Assembly (NCBI GenBank): GCA_964471235.1
Contig: CAYYGL010000096.1
Coordinates: 1 to 18,538 of the forward strand
DNA length: 18,538 nt
Reading direction: 5' to 3'
Origin: CAYYGL01 sp964471235
GTDB lineage: Bacteria > Calditrichota > Calditrichia > RBG-13-44-9 > J075
Under the pieces are notes generated by a model, which searched no databases, was not told the DNA's origin, and was given only the letters and a program-made list of their open reading frames with translations. Of the stretch, positions 1 to 8,218 are shown piece after piece. Positions within the stretch are counted from its first letter, which is position 1, and each line of letters starts with the position of its first letter. Position numbers and translations under genes: made by a program.

Positions 1-181
1 AATCTGATATATAGAAGAAAAGTATCAATAAATCCTCAATCATCAAAATCAAATGTCATAAAATACTAGATTGATATTACGTTAACGTGGGTTCGATGGA
101 ATTTGCAATAGGTCACAGATAAAACCAGATAACGCTGTTCTACACGGATGCTCGGTTATTACATTAAAACAAACCAGGTAA

Positions 182-228
182 ATCCGGGTCCATCCGCGTT
201 TTATTTTTCTTATGTCGAACGGATGTTA
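182..228. repeat. Dispersed intergenic repeat, copy A
   Basis: These 47 bases align without gaps to 11768-11814, with 40 of 47 identical by my count. Both copies start ATCCGGGTC and end in GTTA, and share the core TATTTTTCT. Both lie in non-coding spacers and in the same orientation. They have no coding frame and no obvious terminal inverted repeats. I infer a genome-wide dispersed intergenic element of the type common in FCB-group genomes; two copies in 18.5 kb suggest a high copy number. Confidence 0.65.
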
Positions 229-272
229 ATTTAATATATGCATATTTAACTTTCAACATCCCGGCATTGAGT

Positions 273-307
273 GGCTTTATCTCCTGAGGAAGGATGAGGC
301 CTTTTTT
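273..307 (+). terminator. Intrinsic terminator upstream of the cluster
   Basis: GGCTTTATC (273-281) pairs with GATGAGGCC (293-301) over nine positions, two of them G-U wobbles. The stem can continue as TCC/GGA around a TGA loop with a two-base bulge. It is followed directly by TTTTTT (302-307) and more T-rich sequence. This is the classic layout of a Rho-independent terminator on the + strand. It most likely ends a transcript that starts left of the window. It lies 306 bp before the kinase start, so an attenuator role for the cluster is possible but unproven. Confidence 0.7.
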
Positions 308-613
308 ATTCCCCTTTTTTATTCTTACACAAAACTTGCCCCGATGCGGTAGCAGGTTCCAAAATATTTTTTGTGAATTGCTATTGCGATTTTCACCGTT
401 ATCACTTAAAATTAATTTTATGCTTTAATTGGAATAACCATGGACAAGTCTAAATTGAATGCCTGAAATGGGTACCGTTGAATTTGTTAACCCACACCCG
501 TCAGTGATAAAAGTGAGCAAACTTTTTTGGATCATAACGAATTTCTTCTTAAACAATTACACTCTCCTGGTAGAGAGCCAATTTCACCAGCAACACCCAT
601 TCACGGGGAATAA

Positions 614-1570
614 ATGTATTTTATCGGTGTAGACGGCGGCGGAACGAAAACCAACTCGATTTTATCAGACCTCCGGGGTAACATCATCAGAACCAGTGTG
701 CGTGGCACGGGCAATATTGCCATTCTTGATCGGGGGTCTGTAGCAAAGCTGATTCGAAATCTCATTTCGGACCTGCTCCAGGGAGAAGAGATTGATAAAG
801 TTCGGTGGATCACATTCGCATTTGCCGGCGCCGGCAGAGAAACGGAAAAAGAAATAGCCGGGGAAATCATCAAGGGAGCGGGTATAAGGAACTTCACCAT
901 CATGACGGATGCCGAAATTCTTTACTATTCAATTTTTAACGATGATCCCGGCATCCTGATTTCCGCCGGAACCGGTTCCATCTGCCTGATCAAAAATGAA
1001 AAAAAACAATTTCAGCAAATCGGCGGACGGGGGTACCTGTTAGGGGATGAAGGCGGGGGCTTTGATATTGGCAATAAAGCTATCCGGGCAGCAATAAATG
1101 ATTTAGAATCCGGAAAAGAGCCATCTAAATTGACCAATGAATTACTCTCATTCTATGGGCTGAAACGGGTCAGTGAGTTCATAACGATTACTTATTCCTC
1201 ATTAAATCCCCAGCGCTTAGTTGCCTCCTGTGCAAAATTGGTGTGTGATCTCGCCGAGATGGGCGAAGAAAATGCCGAAAAAATTGTGGATTCTGCGGCA
1301 GATGCTCTCCTCAATCTGGCTTTAAAAGCGACAGAGCAACTCAAGTTCCTGACAGAACTGAGAATCGCTTTAGTTGGGAGTATCCTGAAAGAGTCCTCTA
1401 TTGTAAATCAAAAATTTAAGCAAAAAGCCCGGAAGCGCGGTCTGGAGTTTACCTATGTTCAACAGGAGTTAGCGGCAGCCGCAGCAGCGGTACTATATTC
1501 ATTAACGAAAAGCGGCGAACAAGCTTCTGCTTCATTAATCAACAAATTAAAACGAATTAACTTTAAATAA
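614..1570 (+). CDS. N-acetylhexosamine kinase, BadF/BadG family (GlcNAc/MurNAc kinase candidate)
   Basis: A 318-residue cytoplasmic sugar kinase of the BadF/BadG/BcrA/BcrD ATPase family, which contains GlcNAc kinases and MurK, the dual MurNAc/GlcNAc kinase of Clostridium acetobutylicum. Visible motifs are the N-terminal phosphate loop FIGVDGGGTKTN (about 3-14), the MTDA segment with candidate base D99, the second phosphate loop SAGTGS (117-122), and GGRGYLLGDEGGGFDIG (137-153), typical of this family. Length fits the family. GGGGAA at 605-610 supports the ATG. It likely makes GlcNAc-6-P, and, since murQ lies downstream and no PTS importer or AnmK is seen here, it may also make MurNAc-6-P. Sugar specificity cannot be read from the motifs. 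The next gene begins 18 bp downstream, so the two are probably co-transcribed. Confidence 0.88.
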   Translation: MYFIGVDGGGTKTNSILSDLRGNIIRTSVRGTGNIAILDRGSVAKLIRNLISDLLQGEEIDKVRWITFAFAGAGRETEKEIAGEIIKGAGIRNFTIMTDAEILYYSIFNDDPGILISAGTGSICLIKNEKKQFQQIGGRGYLLGDEGGGFDIGNKAIRAAINDLESGKEPSKLTNELLSFYGLKRVSEFITITYSSLNPQRLVASCAKLVCDLAEMGEENAEKIVDSAADALLNLALKATEQLKFLTELRIALVGSILKESSIVNQKFKQKARKRGLEFTYVQQELAAAAAAVLYSLTKSGEQASASLINKLKRINFK

Positions 1571-1588
1571 TGCTTCCCCGGATACGTT

Positions 1589-4468
1589 ATGAACCATTCA
1601 CAGAAAATAAAAATTACCGGGCTACTATTCATGCTATTGATAGCCGGTTGTGCCGGAACACGGCATGGAAAATCCGCCCGCTGGGTTGAGCATCAACTTG
1701 CCCGCATGAGCATCGAAGAAAAAATTGGGCAGATGATGGTAATTACCTATTCTCCGCGTTTTTACAATCAAAATGATCCTCAATTTCAACGACTCTTAAA
1801 TCTGGTAAAAAACTATCATATCGGCGGCATTTCTTTTTATAAAGGCGAACCTTATGCGGTCGCCCGATATATCGAACGTCTACAAAACGCAGCCAAAATT
1901 CCTCTTCTGGTGATGGCGGATCTGGAGTGGGGCGTTGCCATGCGAGTTGCAGATGGAACCCTGTTCCCGGAAAACATGGCGGTGGGCGCAACCCGATCGG
2001 AAGCGTATGCCTATGAAATTGGAAAAATTACAGCTCAGGAAGCAAAAGCCATCGGGATTCATATCGGATTTGTTCCGGTGATGGACGTCAACAATAATCC
2101 CGATAATGTGATTATTAATACCCGATCCTACGGAGAAAAGCCGGAGTTGGTCTCAAGACTGGGAACCGCCTTTATTCGCGGGTTACAGGAAAACGGGGTG
2201 TATGCCACAGCAAAGCATTTTCCCGGTCATGGGGATACCAATGAAGATTCCCACCTGGGATTACCAACGATTTCCGTTCCTCACGAGCGACTCCGGAAAA
2301 TTGAACTTCCTCCCTTTAAAGCTGCTGTTGATGCCGGCGTTAAATGCGTTATGGTAGCCCATATCACCTACAGCGACTTCCCCCAGATGGAAGGGCGTCC
2401 GGCAACCCTGGATTCTTATTTTATTCAGAACGTGCTGCGGAAAGAAATGGGGTTTAAAGGACTGGTGATTACGGATGCCATGGGGATGGGCGGCATTACC
2501 AACAATTATTGGTCGGGAGAAGCGGCGGTTATGGCAATTAATGCCGGTGCGGATCTGCTGTTAAATTCACCGAATTTTGAAGCAACTTTTAAATTCATCC
2601 TGCAAGCTGTAAAAGACGGTCGGATATCCCTGGAGCGAATTAATGAGGCAGTTACCCGAATTCTTTCAACCAAATTGGAATTCGGACTGAACAAAAAACC
2701 GGGTGTGGAGCTGCAACGAATTGAAAAGAGGATGGCTTCGCCGGAGCACTTACGAACAGCGGAAGAAATTTTTAATGCCTCAATAACATTGCTTCGGGAT
2801 GATAAAAACGTTCTTCCCCTGCCTGCGGAAAAGATTGACAGCGCCCTGGTGGTGGTGGTCACCGACAGGGAATATGGGTATATTTATGAAAGACAATTAA
2901 GCCGGGAAGTTTCCCGGAGAATCCCCATTGTCCGGACGGCATTGATCGACTATCGTTCGGATGAGGAGGAGATTCAAAAAATTATCACAAAAACCGATTC
3001 TGCCCAGGCTGTCATCGTCGGCGTATTCGTTCGCTGGGCAAGTCATAAAGGCTCGGTCACCCTACCGGACTCCATGCTTACCCTGTTAGACACCCTCTTC
3101 ACTGTTGACAAGCCAATGGCGGTAATTGCCTTTGGTTCACCCTATCTGTTACGGCAACTTCCTGAAACTCCCTCTTATGTTTGCGCTTATACAACCAATT
3201 TGCCAGCGATCCGCGCCGCCACCCGGGCAATTTTCGGGGAAATCCCCATTACTGCCAAACTGCCGGTTTCGATTCCCGGCTACTACAAGATGGGAGATGG
3301 GCTGGAAAGGCCGGCAAGAAAAATGGAACTGGTTCGGGACATTCATGATGATATCTTCCGGGATGCCTATAAGGTTCTTGAAAAAGCCATTGCCGATTCC
3401 ATCTTTCCCGGCGCCCAGGTGGCAATTGTCAAAGATGATACCTTAATCGCCAGCCGGGGTTTCGGACGGCAAACGTACGATGTGAATTCGCCCCCGGTTA
3501 CCCCTGCTACCATTTACGACCTTGCATCCGTTACCAAAGTGGCTGCCACAACCGTGGTGGCAATGCAGCTCTGGGAGAAAGATAAAATTCGCCTGGATAT
3601 TCCGGTGAAAAGTTATTTGCCCAAATTCTCCGGAGGTGCAAAAGATTCAGTCACCTTGCGCCACCTGTTTACCCATTCCGCCGGGGTTCACTGGTGGGTG
3701 GACCTCTGGAACAAGGCTCGGAATAAAGAAGAAGCACTAAACTACATTTACCAACTCCCCCTGGATTATACCCCGGGCGATTCCATGATCTATTCGGATT
3801 TGGGGCTGATGTTGATTGGTCAGATACTGGAAACCGTTACCGGGAAAACGATTGATAAACTGGCAGCCGATATGATTTATAAACCGATGGGCATGAAGAA
3901 CACCATGTTTAATCCTCCCAAAACGTTCTTACCCCGAATCGCACCGACCGAAATAGGGGGCGGCATGAACCGGGGGCTAATTCATGGGGAAGTACACGAT
4001 GAGAACGCTTTTTTCTTTCACGGTGTGTCCACCCACGCCGGATTGTTCTCCACCGCCGAGGACCTTGCCGCCCTGGCACAGATGCTGCTCAACGGCGGAA
4101 TCTATCGACACCATCGTTTCTTTTCCCCGGAGACAATTAAATATTGGACCACCCGCCAGAATATGCCTATGGGAAGTTCCCGTGCCCTGGGATGGGATAC
4201 CCCTTCCGATCAGAACTCGACCGCAGGAGATTACTTTTCCAAAGGCAGCTTCGGGCATCTGGGTTTTACCGGCACTTCAATATGGATTGATCCCAACCGG
4301 AAAATCGCCATTATTTTGCTGACCAACAGGGTATATCCCACCCGGGAACGAGGTGGAATGCACGAAGTTCGCCGGAATTTTTATAACGAGGCGATGAAAG
4401 CATTGCTCCAGAGGATGGGAGAAGAGATTAGATTTCCGGAGGCGAAAATGATGAAAGAGGTCGAGTAG
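1589..4468 (+). CDS. Lipoprotein fusion: GH3 beta-N-acetylglucosaminidase (NagZ) + serine hydrolase (AmiE-like)
   Basis: A 959-residue exported protein. The N-terminus has a lipoprotein signal with lipobox IAGC, lipidated Cys21, followed by Ala, so outer-membrane sorting is plausible. Residues about 30-370 are a GH3 TIM barrel with the NagZ signature KHFPGHGDTNEDSH (209-222; D220/H222 acid-base dyad) and nucleophile D296 in VITDAMGM. About 385-570 is the second alpha/beta domain found in Gram-positive type NagZ. About 590-950 is a beta-lactamase-fold serine hydrolase with SVTK (S647, K650), YSD (735-737) and a C-terminal HLG (890-892). In Bacillus subtilis these two activities are separate neighbours, NagZ (YbbD) and AmiE (YbbE), which act in turn to remove GlcNAc and then the peptide from MurNAc. 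I infer the same sequence here in one polypeptide. The serine domain could instead be an esterase or DD-peptidase. No strong ribosome binding site precedes the ATG; translation may be coupled to the kinase gene. Confidence 0.9.
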   Translation: MNHSQKIKITGLLFMLLIAGCAGTRHGKSARWVEHQLARMSIEEKIGQMMVITYSPRFYNQNDPQFQRLLNLVKNYHIGGISFYKGEPYAVARYIERLQNAAKIPLLVMADLEWGVAMRVADGTLFPENMAVGATRSEAYAYEIGKITAQEAKAIGIHIGFVPVMDVNNNPDNVIINTRSYGEKPELVSRLGTAFIRGLQENGVYATAKHFPGHGDTNEDSHLGLPTISVPHERLRKIELPPFKAAVDAGVKCVMVAHITYSDFPQMEGRPATLDSYFIQNVLRKEMGFKGLVITDAMGMGGITNNYWSGEAAVMAINAGADLLLNSPNFEATFKFILQAVKDGRISLERINEAVTRILSTKLEFGLNKKPGVELQRIEKRMASPEHLRTAEEIFNASITLLRDDKNVLPLPAEKIDSALVVVVTDREYGYIYERQLSREVSRRIPIVRTALIDYRSDEEEIQKIITKTDSAQAVIVGVFVRWASHKGSVTLPDSMLTLLDTLFTVDKPMAVIAFGSPYLLRQLPETPSYVCAYTTNLPAIRAATRAIFGEIPITAKLPVSIPGYYKMGDGLERPARKMELVRDIHDDIFRDAYKVLEKAIADSIFPGAQVAIVKDDTLIASRGFGRQTYDVNSPPVTPATIYDLASVTKVAATTVVAMQLWEKDKIRLDIPVKSYLPKFSGGAKDSVTLRHLFTHSAGVHWWVDLWNKARNKEEALNYIYQLPLDYTPGDSMIYSDLGLMLIGQILETVTGKTIDKLAADMIYKPMGMKNTMFNPPKTFLPRIAPTEIGGGMNRGLIHGEVHDENAFFFHGVSTHAGLFSTAEDLAALAQMLLNGGIYRHHRFFSPETIKYWTTRQNMPMGSSRALGWDTPSDQNSTAGDYFSKGSFGHLGFTGTSIWIDPNRKIAIILLTNRVYPTRERGGMHEVRRNFYNEAMKALLQRMGEEIRFPEAKMMKEVE

Positions 4469-4559
4469 CCGCAGACGTGATGCTTGCGGCACCGGCAAGA
4501 TGGTTCATCAATAACCTTGTTCGTCGCGAACAAGTCCGACCGGCATCCCTGCCGGTCGG
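4468..4559. repeat. Cluster of adjacent hairpins in the spacer
   Basis: Three inverted repeats follow one another after the GH3 fusion gene. They are GCCGCA/TGCGGC (4468-4473 with 4485-4490, overlapping the stop codon), CTTGTTCG/CGAACAAG (4516-4523 with 4527-4534, 3-base loop), and CCGACCGGCA/TGCCGGTCGG (4536-4545 with 4550-4559, perfect 10-bp stem, 4-base loop). The last two are one base apart. No T-tract follows, so they are not typical intrinsic terminators. They look like REP-type extragenic palindromes and may protect the 3' end of the upstream mRNA. Confidence 0.7.
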
Positions 4560-4650
4560 GTGAAAGGCTGCTGGTGGAACAATACTCCTCTGCGTTTTCA
4601 GTGTTACCGGGATATATCCTCAGATAACCGTTCAAAACAGAAGATGTTTT

Positions 4651-6144
4651 ATGAGCTTTTCCACAATCGATATCATCATTGTTCTTGTTTACATGGTCGT
4701 TTCTGCCGGTGTCGGCGCATGGATTGGTCGTAAACAAAAAAACACCACCGATTATTTTTTGGGCGGCAGACAAATTCCCTGGTTCGCTGTGACGTTCAGT
4801 ATTGTTGCCACGGAAACCAGCGTGCTCACCTTTATCAGTATTCCTGCCGTTTCCTACCAGGGCAACATGACCTTTCTGCAAATTGCCCTGGGATATGTGG
4901 TGGGACGCCTTCTGGTTGCCTCATTGATGATCCCCGCCTATTTCCGGGGTGAGATTGATACGGCTTATCATTTCCTGGGAAAACGGTTCGGGCAAGGAAT
5001 GCGCAACACCGCCAGCATAACATTTATGATCACCCGGGTATTGGCAGACGGGGTGCGGCTATTTGCCACGGCAATTCCCTTAGCGCTTATCATCAAAGGC
5101 AGCGGTGTGTTTGCCAGCCTTTCGGATTACCAATTTTACATGCTCTCCATCCTGATCATAGGCATCTTAACCATCATCTACACCTACGTTGGCGGCATCC
5201 GTTCGGTCATCTGGATGGATGTGGTTCAAATGATCATTTACTTAAGCGGTGCCATCCTCGCCGGTATCATAATCATCTCCAAACTGACCGACGGATTCGG
5301 TACCGTTATCCAATGGGCAGCGGCAGACAACAAATTTCAATGGCTAAATTTGGGCTTAAACCTGGGAATTCAGGAGTTTATTAAGCAGCCCTACACCTTT
5401 TTTACAGCGCTGGTTGCCGGAGCCATCTTTAGTCTGGCTTCCCACGGCACCGACCAGTTGATTGTTCAACGTGTATTAACTTGCAAAAACCAACGGGACG
5501 GGCAAAAAGCTATCTCGGTAAGCGGTGTTGCCGTTTTTTTCCAATTTTTTGTTTTTTTGTTATTGGGGATTATGCTCTACGCTTACTATGGCGGGGCTTC
5601 TTACCAGGAACTGGGGTTAACCCGGGCAGATGGTATTTTTCCCAAATTTATTGTGGAAGAAATGCCGGTAGGCGTCAGCGGCTTAATTGTGGCGGCGCTT
5701 TTTGCGGCAGCAATGAGCACCCTCTCCAGCAGTCTTTCCAGTTTATCCAGTGCTGCGGTTCTGGATATTTATATCCCCCTTGCCGGTAAAGGAAAAACCG
5801 ACGCCCGGCTTTTACAAACCTCAAAATTGGTGACCTTGATGTGGGGATTTATTTTGATTGGCGTTGCCATTTTATTCATTGGGATGACAGGAACCGTGGT
5901 TGAAATCGCACTGGGCATTGCATCCTATACGTACGGAGGATTGTTAGGCGCATTTTTACTCGGCTTGTTTACCAAAAAGATTTCCCAGCGGGATGCCATT
6001 ATCGGCTTCATCTCCGCCCTGGTGGTCATGACGGTTGTTATTCAAACCGTTCAAATCGCCTGGCCGCTCTACACAATTGTCGGAAGTTTAACCACAATTT
6101 TAGTGGGCAGTGCTTCCGGGATGTTGTTTAAGCATACGAATTAA
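4651..6144 (+). CDS. Sodium:solute symporter (SSS family)
   Basis: A 497-residue inner-membrane protein with about thirteen hydrophobic segments, as usual for the SSS family (SglT/PutP/NanT fold). The N-terminus carries the family pattern of a first helix, then YFLGGRQIPWF (about 34-44) and ATETSV (53-58). The segment AAAMSTLSSSLSSLSS (352-367) is the serine-rich helix that holds the Na2 site in SglT. It would couple Na+ entry to uptake of a sugar or other small solute. Its place between a secreted N-acetylglucosaminidase and MurNAc/GlcNAc catabolic genes suggests an amino sugar such as GlcNAc or MurNAc, but SSS substrates cannot be told from sequence alone. The 182-bp spacer before it contains strong hairpins. 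AGAAG lies 7 bases ahead of the ATG as a weak ribosome binding site. Confidence 0.92.
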   Translation: MSFSTIDIIIVLVYMVVSAGVGAWIGRKQKNTTDYFLGGRQIPWFAVTFSIVATETSVLTFISIPAVSYQGNMTFLQIALGYVVGRLLVASLMIPAYFRGEIDTAYHFLGKRFGQGMRNTASITFMITRVLADGVRLFATAIPLALIIKGSGVFASLSDYQFYMLSILIIGILTIIYTYVGGIRSVIWMDVVQMIIYLSGAILAGIIIISKLTDGFGTVIQWAAADNKFQWLNLGLNLGIQEFIKQPYTFFTALVAGAIFSLASHGTDQLIVQRVLTCKNQRDGQKAISVSGVAVFFQFFVFLLLGIMLYAYYGGASYQELGLTRADGIFPKFIVEEMPVGVSGLIVAALFAAAMSTLSSSLSSLSSAAVLDIYIPLAGKGKTDARLLQTSKLVTLMWGFILIGVAILFIGMTGTVVEIALGIASYTYGGLLGAFLLGLFTKKISQRDAIIGFISALVVMTVVIQTVQIAWPLYTIVGSLTTILVGSASGMLFKHTN

Positions 6145-6362
6145 GGCAGGACGTTTTTCCTCGCTCAAGGAGGACCGGGTTGTGGTGCCACTGGTCGCCG
6201 TTCCGAAGAAGCCCCGCCACCACATTGGGGCGGAATGCCGTCGGCAATGCCAGCAAATATTCATCGCACCCCGACTGTTGGAAGGCGGCTGCTTGAAGGA
6301 ATTAAAACGGAACGGATATCGTTCTTGCTCAAAATATTTCACCCGAAACACAAGGGCTTAGA
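6145..6362. other. GC-richer structured spacer between the two symporters
   Basis: This 218-bp spacer has no gene I believe in. Short frames open on both strands (83 codons each), but they match no family I know and lack good start signals. By eye it is richer in G and C than the other spacers. It contains TGTGGTG (6181-6187) paired with CACCACA (6218-6224), the short palindrome TGCCGTCGGCA (6237-6247), and GAACG/CGTTC around GATAT near 6311-6325. It may be a remnant of a repeat or a structured untranslated region. Confidence 0.35.
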
Positions 6363-8111
6363 ATGAATGTGAGTATTCTGGATTGGGTACTGATAGTGGT
6401 ATATTTTGTTTTTGCACTACGCATCGGTGTTTATTTTTCCAAAAGGGGCGGCAGGAATATTGTTGAATATTTTACTTCCGGCAGAAGTTTACCCTGGTGG
6501 CTGGCAGGCACCAGCATGGTTGCTACCACCTTTGCCGCGGATACACCGCTTGCCGTTACCGAACTGGTGGCAAAGCATGGCATTGCCGGGAATTGGCTAT
6601 GGTGGAATATGGTAATGAGCGGTTTGCTGACAGTATTTCTATTTTCCCGTCTGTGGCGGCGGGCAGAAGTGCTAACCGATGTAGAATTTACCGAACTGCG
6701 CTATTCCGGGAAAGCGGCTGCCCTATTGCGCGGCTTCCGGGCAATCTATTTAGCCATCCCGATAAACTTAATCATCCTCGGCTGGGTTACCCTGGCAATG
6801 GTCAAAATTGTGGAGTTAACCATTGGGGTGGATAAGTGGATTGCCGTTGGAATTTGCGTTCTGGTAACGCTCATTTACAGCGGCTTGAGTGGATTGTGGG
6901 GTGTAGTGGTAACCGACTTTTTCCAATTTATCATCGCCATGGTCGGCTCCATTACCCTGGCGGTTTTTGCGGTGGATGCGGTGGGCGGTATGAGCGGTTT
7001 AAAGGCAAATCTGGCAACGCGGTACGGCTCCGACCTGGGCGTGCTCCGTTTTACACCGGAAATCGGATCGGTCTGGATGCCGGTTACTGCGTTCTTCGTC
7101 TATCTGGCAGTGAACTGGTGGGCAGCGTGGTACCCGGGAGCAGAACCGGGAGGCGGGGGCTACATTGCTCAACGAATGTTCTCTGCCAAAAACGAACGTC
7201 ATTCTTTTTTGGCAACCCTCTGGTTTAACATAGCCCATTACACGCTGCGCCCCTGGCCCTGGATTTTAGTTGCCCTGGTTAGCCTGGTGCTGTTCCCGAA
7301 TATCGAAGATAAACAAACCGGTTATATTTTGGTGCTGCTCAACTATCTGCCCTCGGGATTTAAAGGACTGCTGTTAGCCTCATTCGCCGCTGCATTTATG
7401 TCTACCGTCAGCACCCAATTGAATTGGGGCAGTTCTTATTTAATTAACGATGTGTATAAACGCTTTATCAAAAAGGATGCCTCCCCTCACCATTATGTAA
7501 AAGCGGCACGCTGGGCGACAGTCGGGCTTGTGTTCGGGGGAGCAATCGTTACTTCTCAGATGGAAAGTATTGCCGGCGCCTGGAAGTTTCTGCTGGCGCT
7601 GGGCGCCGGCACCGGCAGCGTATATATCCTGCGCTGGTTCTGGTGGCGGATCAATGCCTGGTCGGAAATTTCCGCCATGGCAGCTTCCTTTGTGGTATCG
7701 ATTGTTCTTCAATTCGGCATGGGAATGGATACTACCAACGCCGATGTTTTTGCGAAAGTTATGTTAATTACGGTTGGCATCAGCACTCTCGTCTGGATAA
7801 CCGTAACGCTCTTAACTGCGCCGGTATCCGAAGAGACCTTACTTCGATTTTATCGGAAGGTGCGTCCCGGGGGAAACCTGTGGAAACCCATTGCTGCCAA
7901 GGCGCCGGAGGTTCAAACGGATAAAGGACTGGGGTGGGATTTGCTCGATTGGGCTGTCGGCATCGTGCTTATTTATACCACCCTGTTTGGCGTGGGTAAA
8001 ATCCTCCTGGGTTCAGTGGGTTTCGGGCTGCTGTTATTGGCGATAGCCGGGGCGTGTTTTCTCTTTATCCGCTGGGAATTGAACCGGAGAGGGTGGGCAG
8101 CCTTAAAGTAG
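6363..8111 (+). CDS. Sodium:solute symporter, second and divergent (SSS family)
   Basis: A 582-residue polytopic membrane protein of the SSS family, clearly different from the 497-residue symporter before it and about 85 residues longer, mostly through extra C-terminal helices. It keeps the family pattern: first helix, then EYFTSGRSLPWWLAGTSM (residues about 36-53), the unwound-helix region TTFAADTPLAV (55-65), and SFAAAFMSTVST (340-351) for the Na2-site helix. AAGGG sits about 7 bases before the ATG. The substrate is unknown. Two unlike symporters side by side in a cluster for GlcNAc and MurNAc catabolism suggest that each takes one of the two sugars, or that one takes a disaccharide or peptide-bearing form. 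That assignment is inference. Confidence 0.9.
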   Translation: MNVSILDWVLIVVYFVFALRIGVYFSKRGGRNIVEYFTSGRSLPWWLAGTSMVATTFAADTPLAVTELVAKHGIAGNWLWWNMVMSGLLTVFLFSRLWRRAEVLTDVEFTELRYSGKAAALLRGFRAIYLAIPINLIILGWVTLAMVKIVELTIGVDKWIAVGICVLVTLIYSGLSGLWGVVVTDFFQFIIAMVGSITLAVFAVDAVGGMSGLKANLATRYGSDLGVLRFTPEIGSVWMPVTAFFVYLAVNWWAAWYPGAEPGGGGYIAQRMFSAKNERHSFLATLWFNIAHYTLRPWPWILVALVSLVLFPNIEDKQTGYILVLLNYLPSGFKGLLLASFAAAFMSTVSTQLNWGSSYLINDVYKRFIKKDASPHHYVKAARWATVGLVFGGAIVTSQMESIAGAWKFLLALGAGTGSVYILRWFWWRINAWSEISAMAASFVVSIVLQFGMGMDTTNADVFAKVMLITVGISTLVWITVTLLTAPVSEETLLRFYRKVRPGGNLWKPIAAKAPEVQTDKGLGWDLLDWAVGIVLIYTTLFGVGKILLGSVGFGLLLLAIAGACFLFIRWELNRRGWAALK

Positions 8112-8218
8112 GACACCCTTCCAGCTTCTCAAAGTGATGGCCGCATACCGAATCAACAGCCTGGAAAACTGTGCTGTCAGATGTGTGCAGGCGCAAAAAA
8201 TCCAAAAAGGGTACCACA

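Larger units (their letters stand above)
1..613. other. Non-coding upstream region
   Basis: I see no convincing gene in these 613 bases; the sequence is AT-rich and all six frames are broken. It holds one copy of a dispersed repeat (182-228) and an intrinsic terminator (273-307), described separately. Between the terminator and the first gene there is room for a promoter. A weak sigma70-like pair, TTGTTA at 484-489 and GATAAA at 506-511 with 16 bp between, is the best I can offer and is not reliable. An 8-bp inverted pair, TTATCACT (399-406) and AGTGATAA (503-510), flanks that stretch. A small CTCTC/GAGAG hairpin (562-577) lies just ahead of the first ribosome binding site. These could be regulatory but are short enough to be chance. 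Confidence 0.6.

Noticed and set aside
4381..4881. 166-codon minus-strand frame across the GH3 fusion end and the first symporter start
   Set aside because: It lies opposite two well-supported genes and their hairpin-rich spacer and has no recognisable domain.
6100..6361. 83-codon frames on both strands spanning the spacer between the symporters
   Set aside because: They start inside or next to the symporter gene, match no family I know and lack clear ribosome binding sites; the sequence reads as non-coding.
8171..8218. Upstream GTG at 8171 as the start of the NagB/PIG-L fusion
   Set aside because: It has only a poor ribosome site, while GTG 8219 has AAAGGG seven bases ahead. The extra 16 residues have no clear role. 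The choice remains uncertain.
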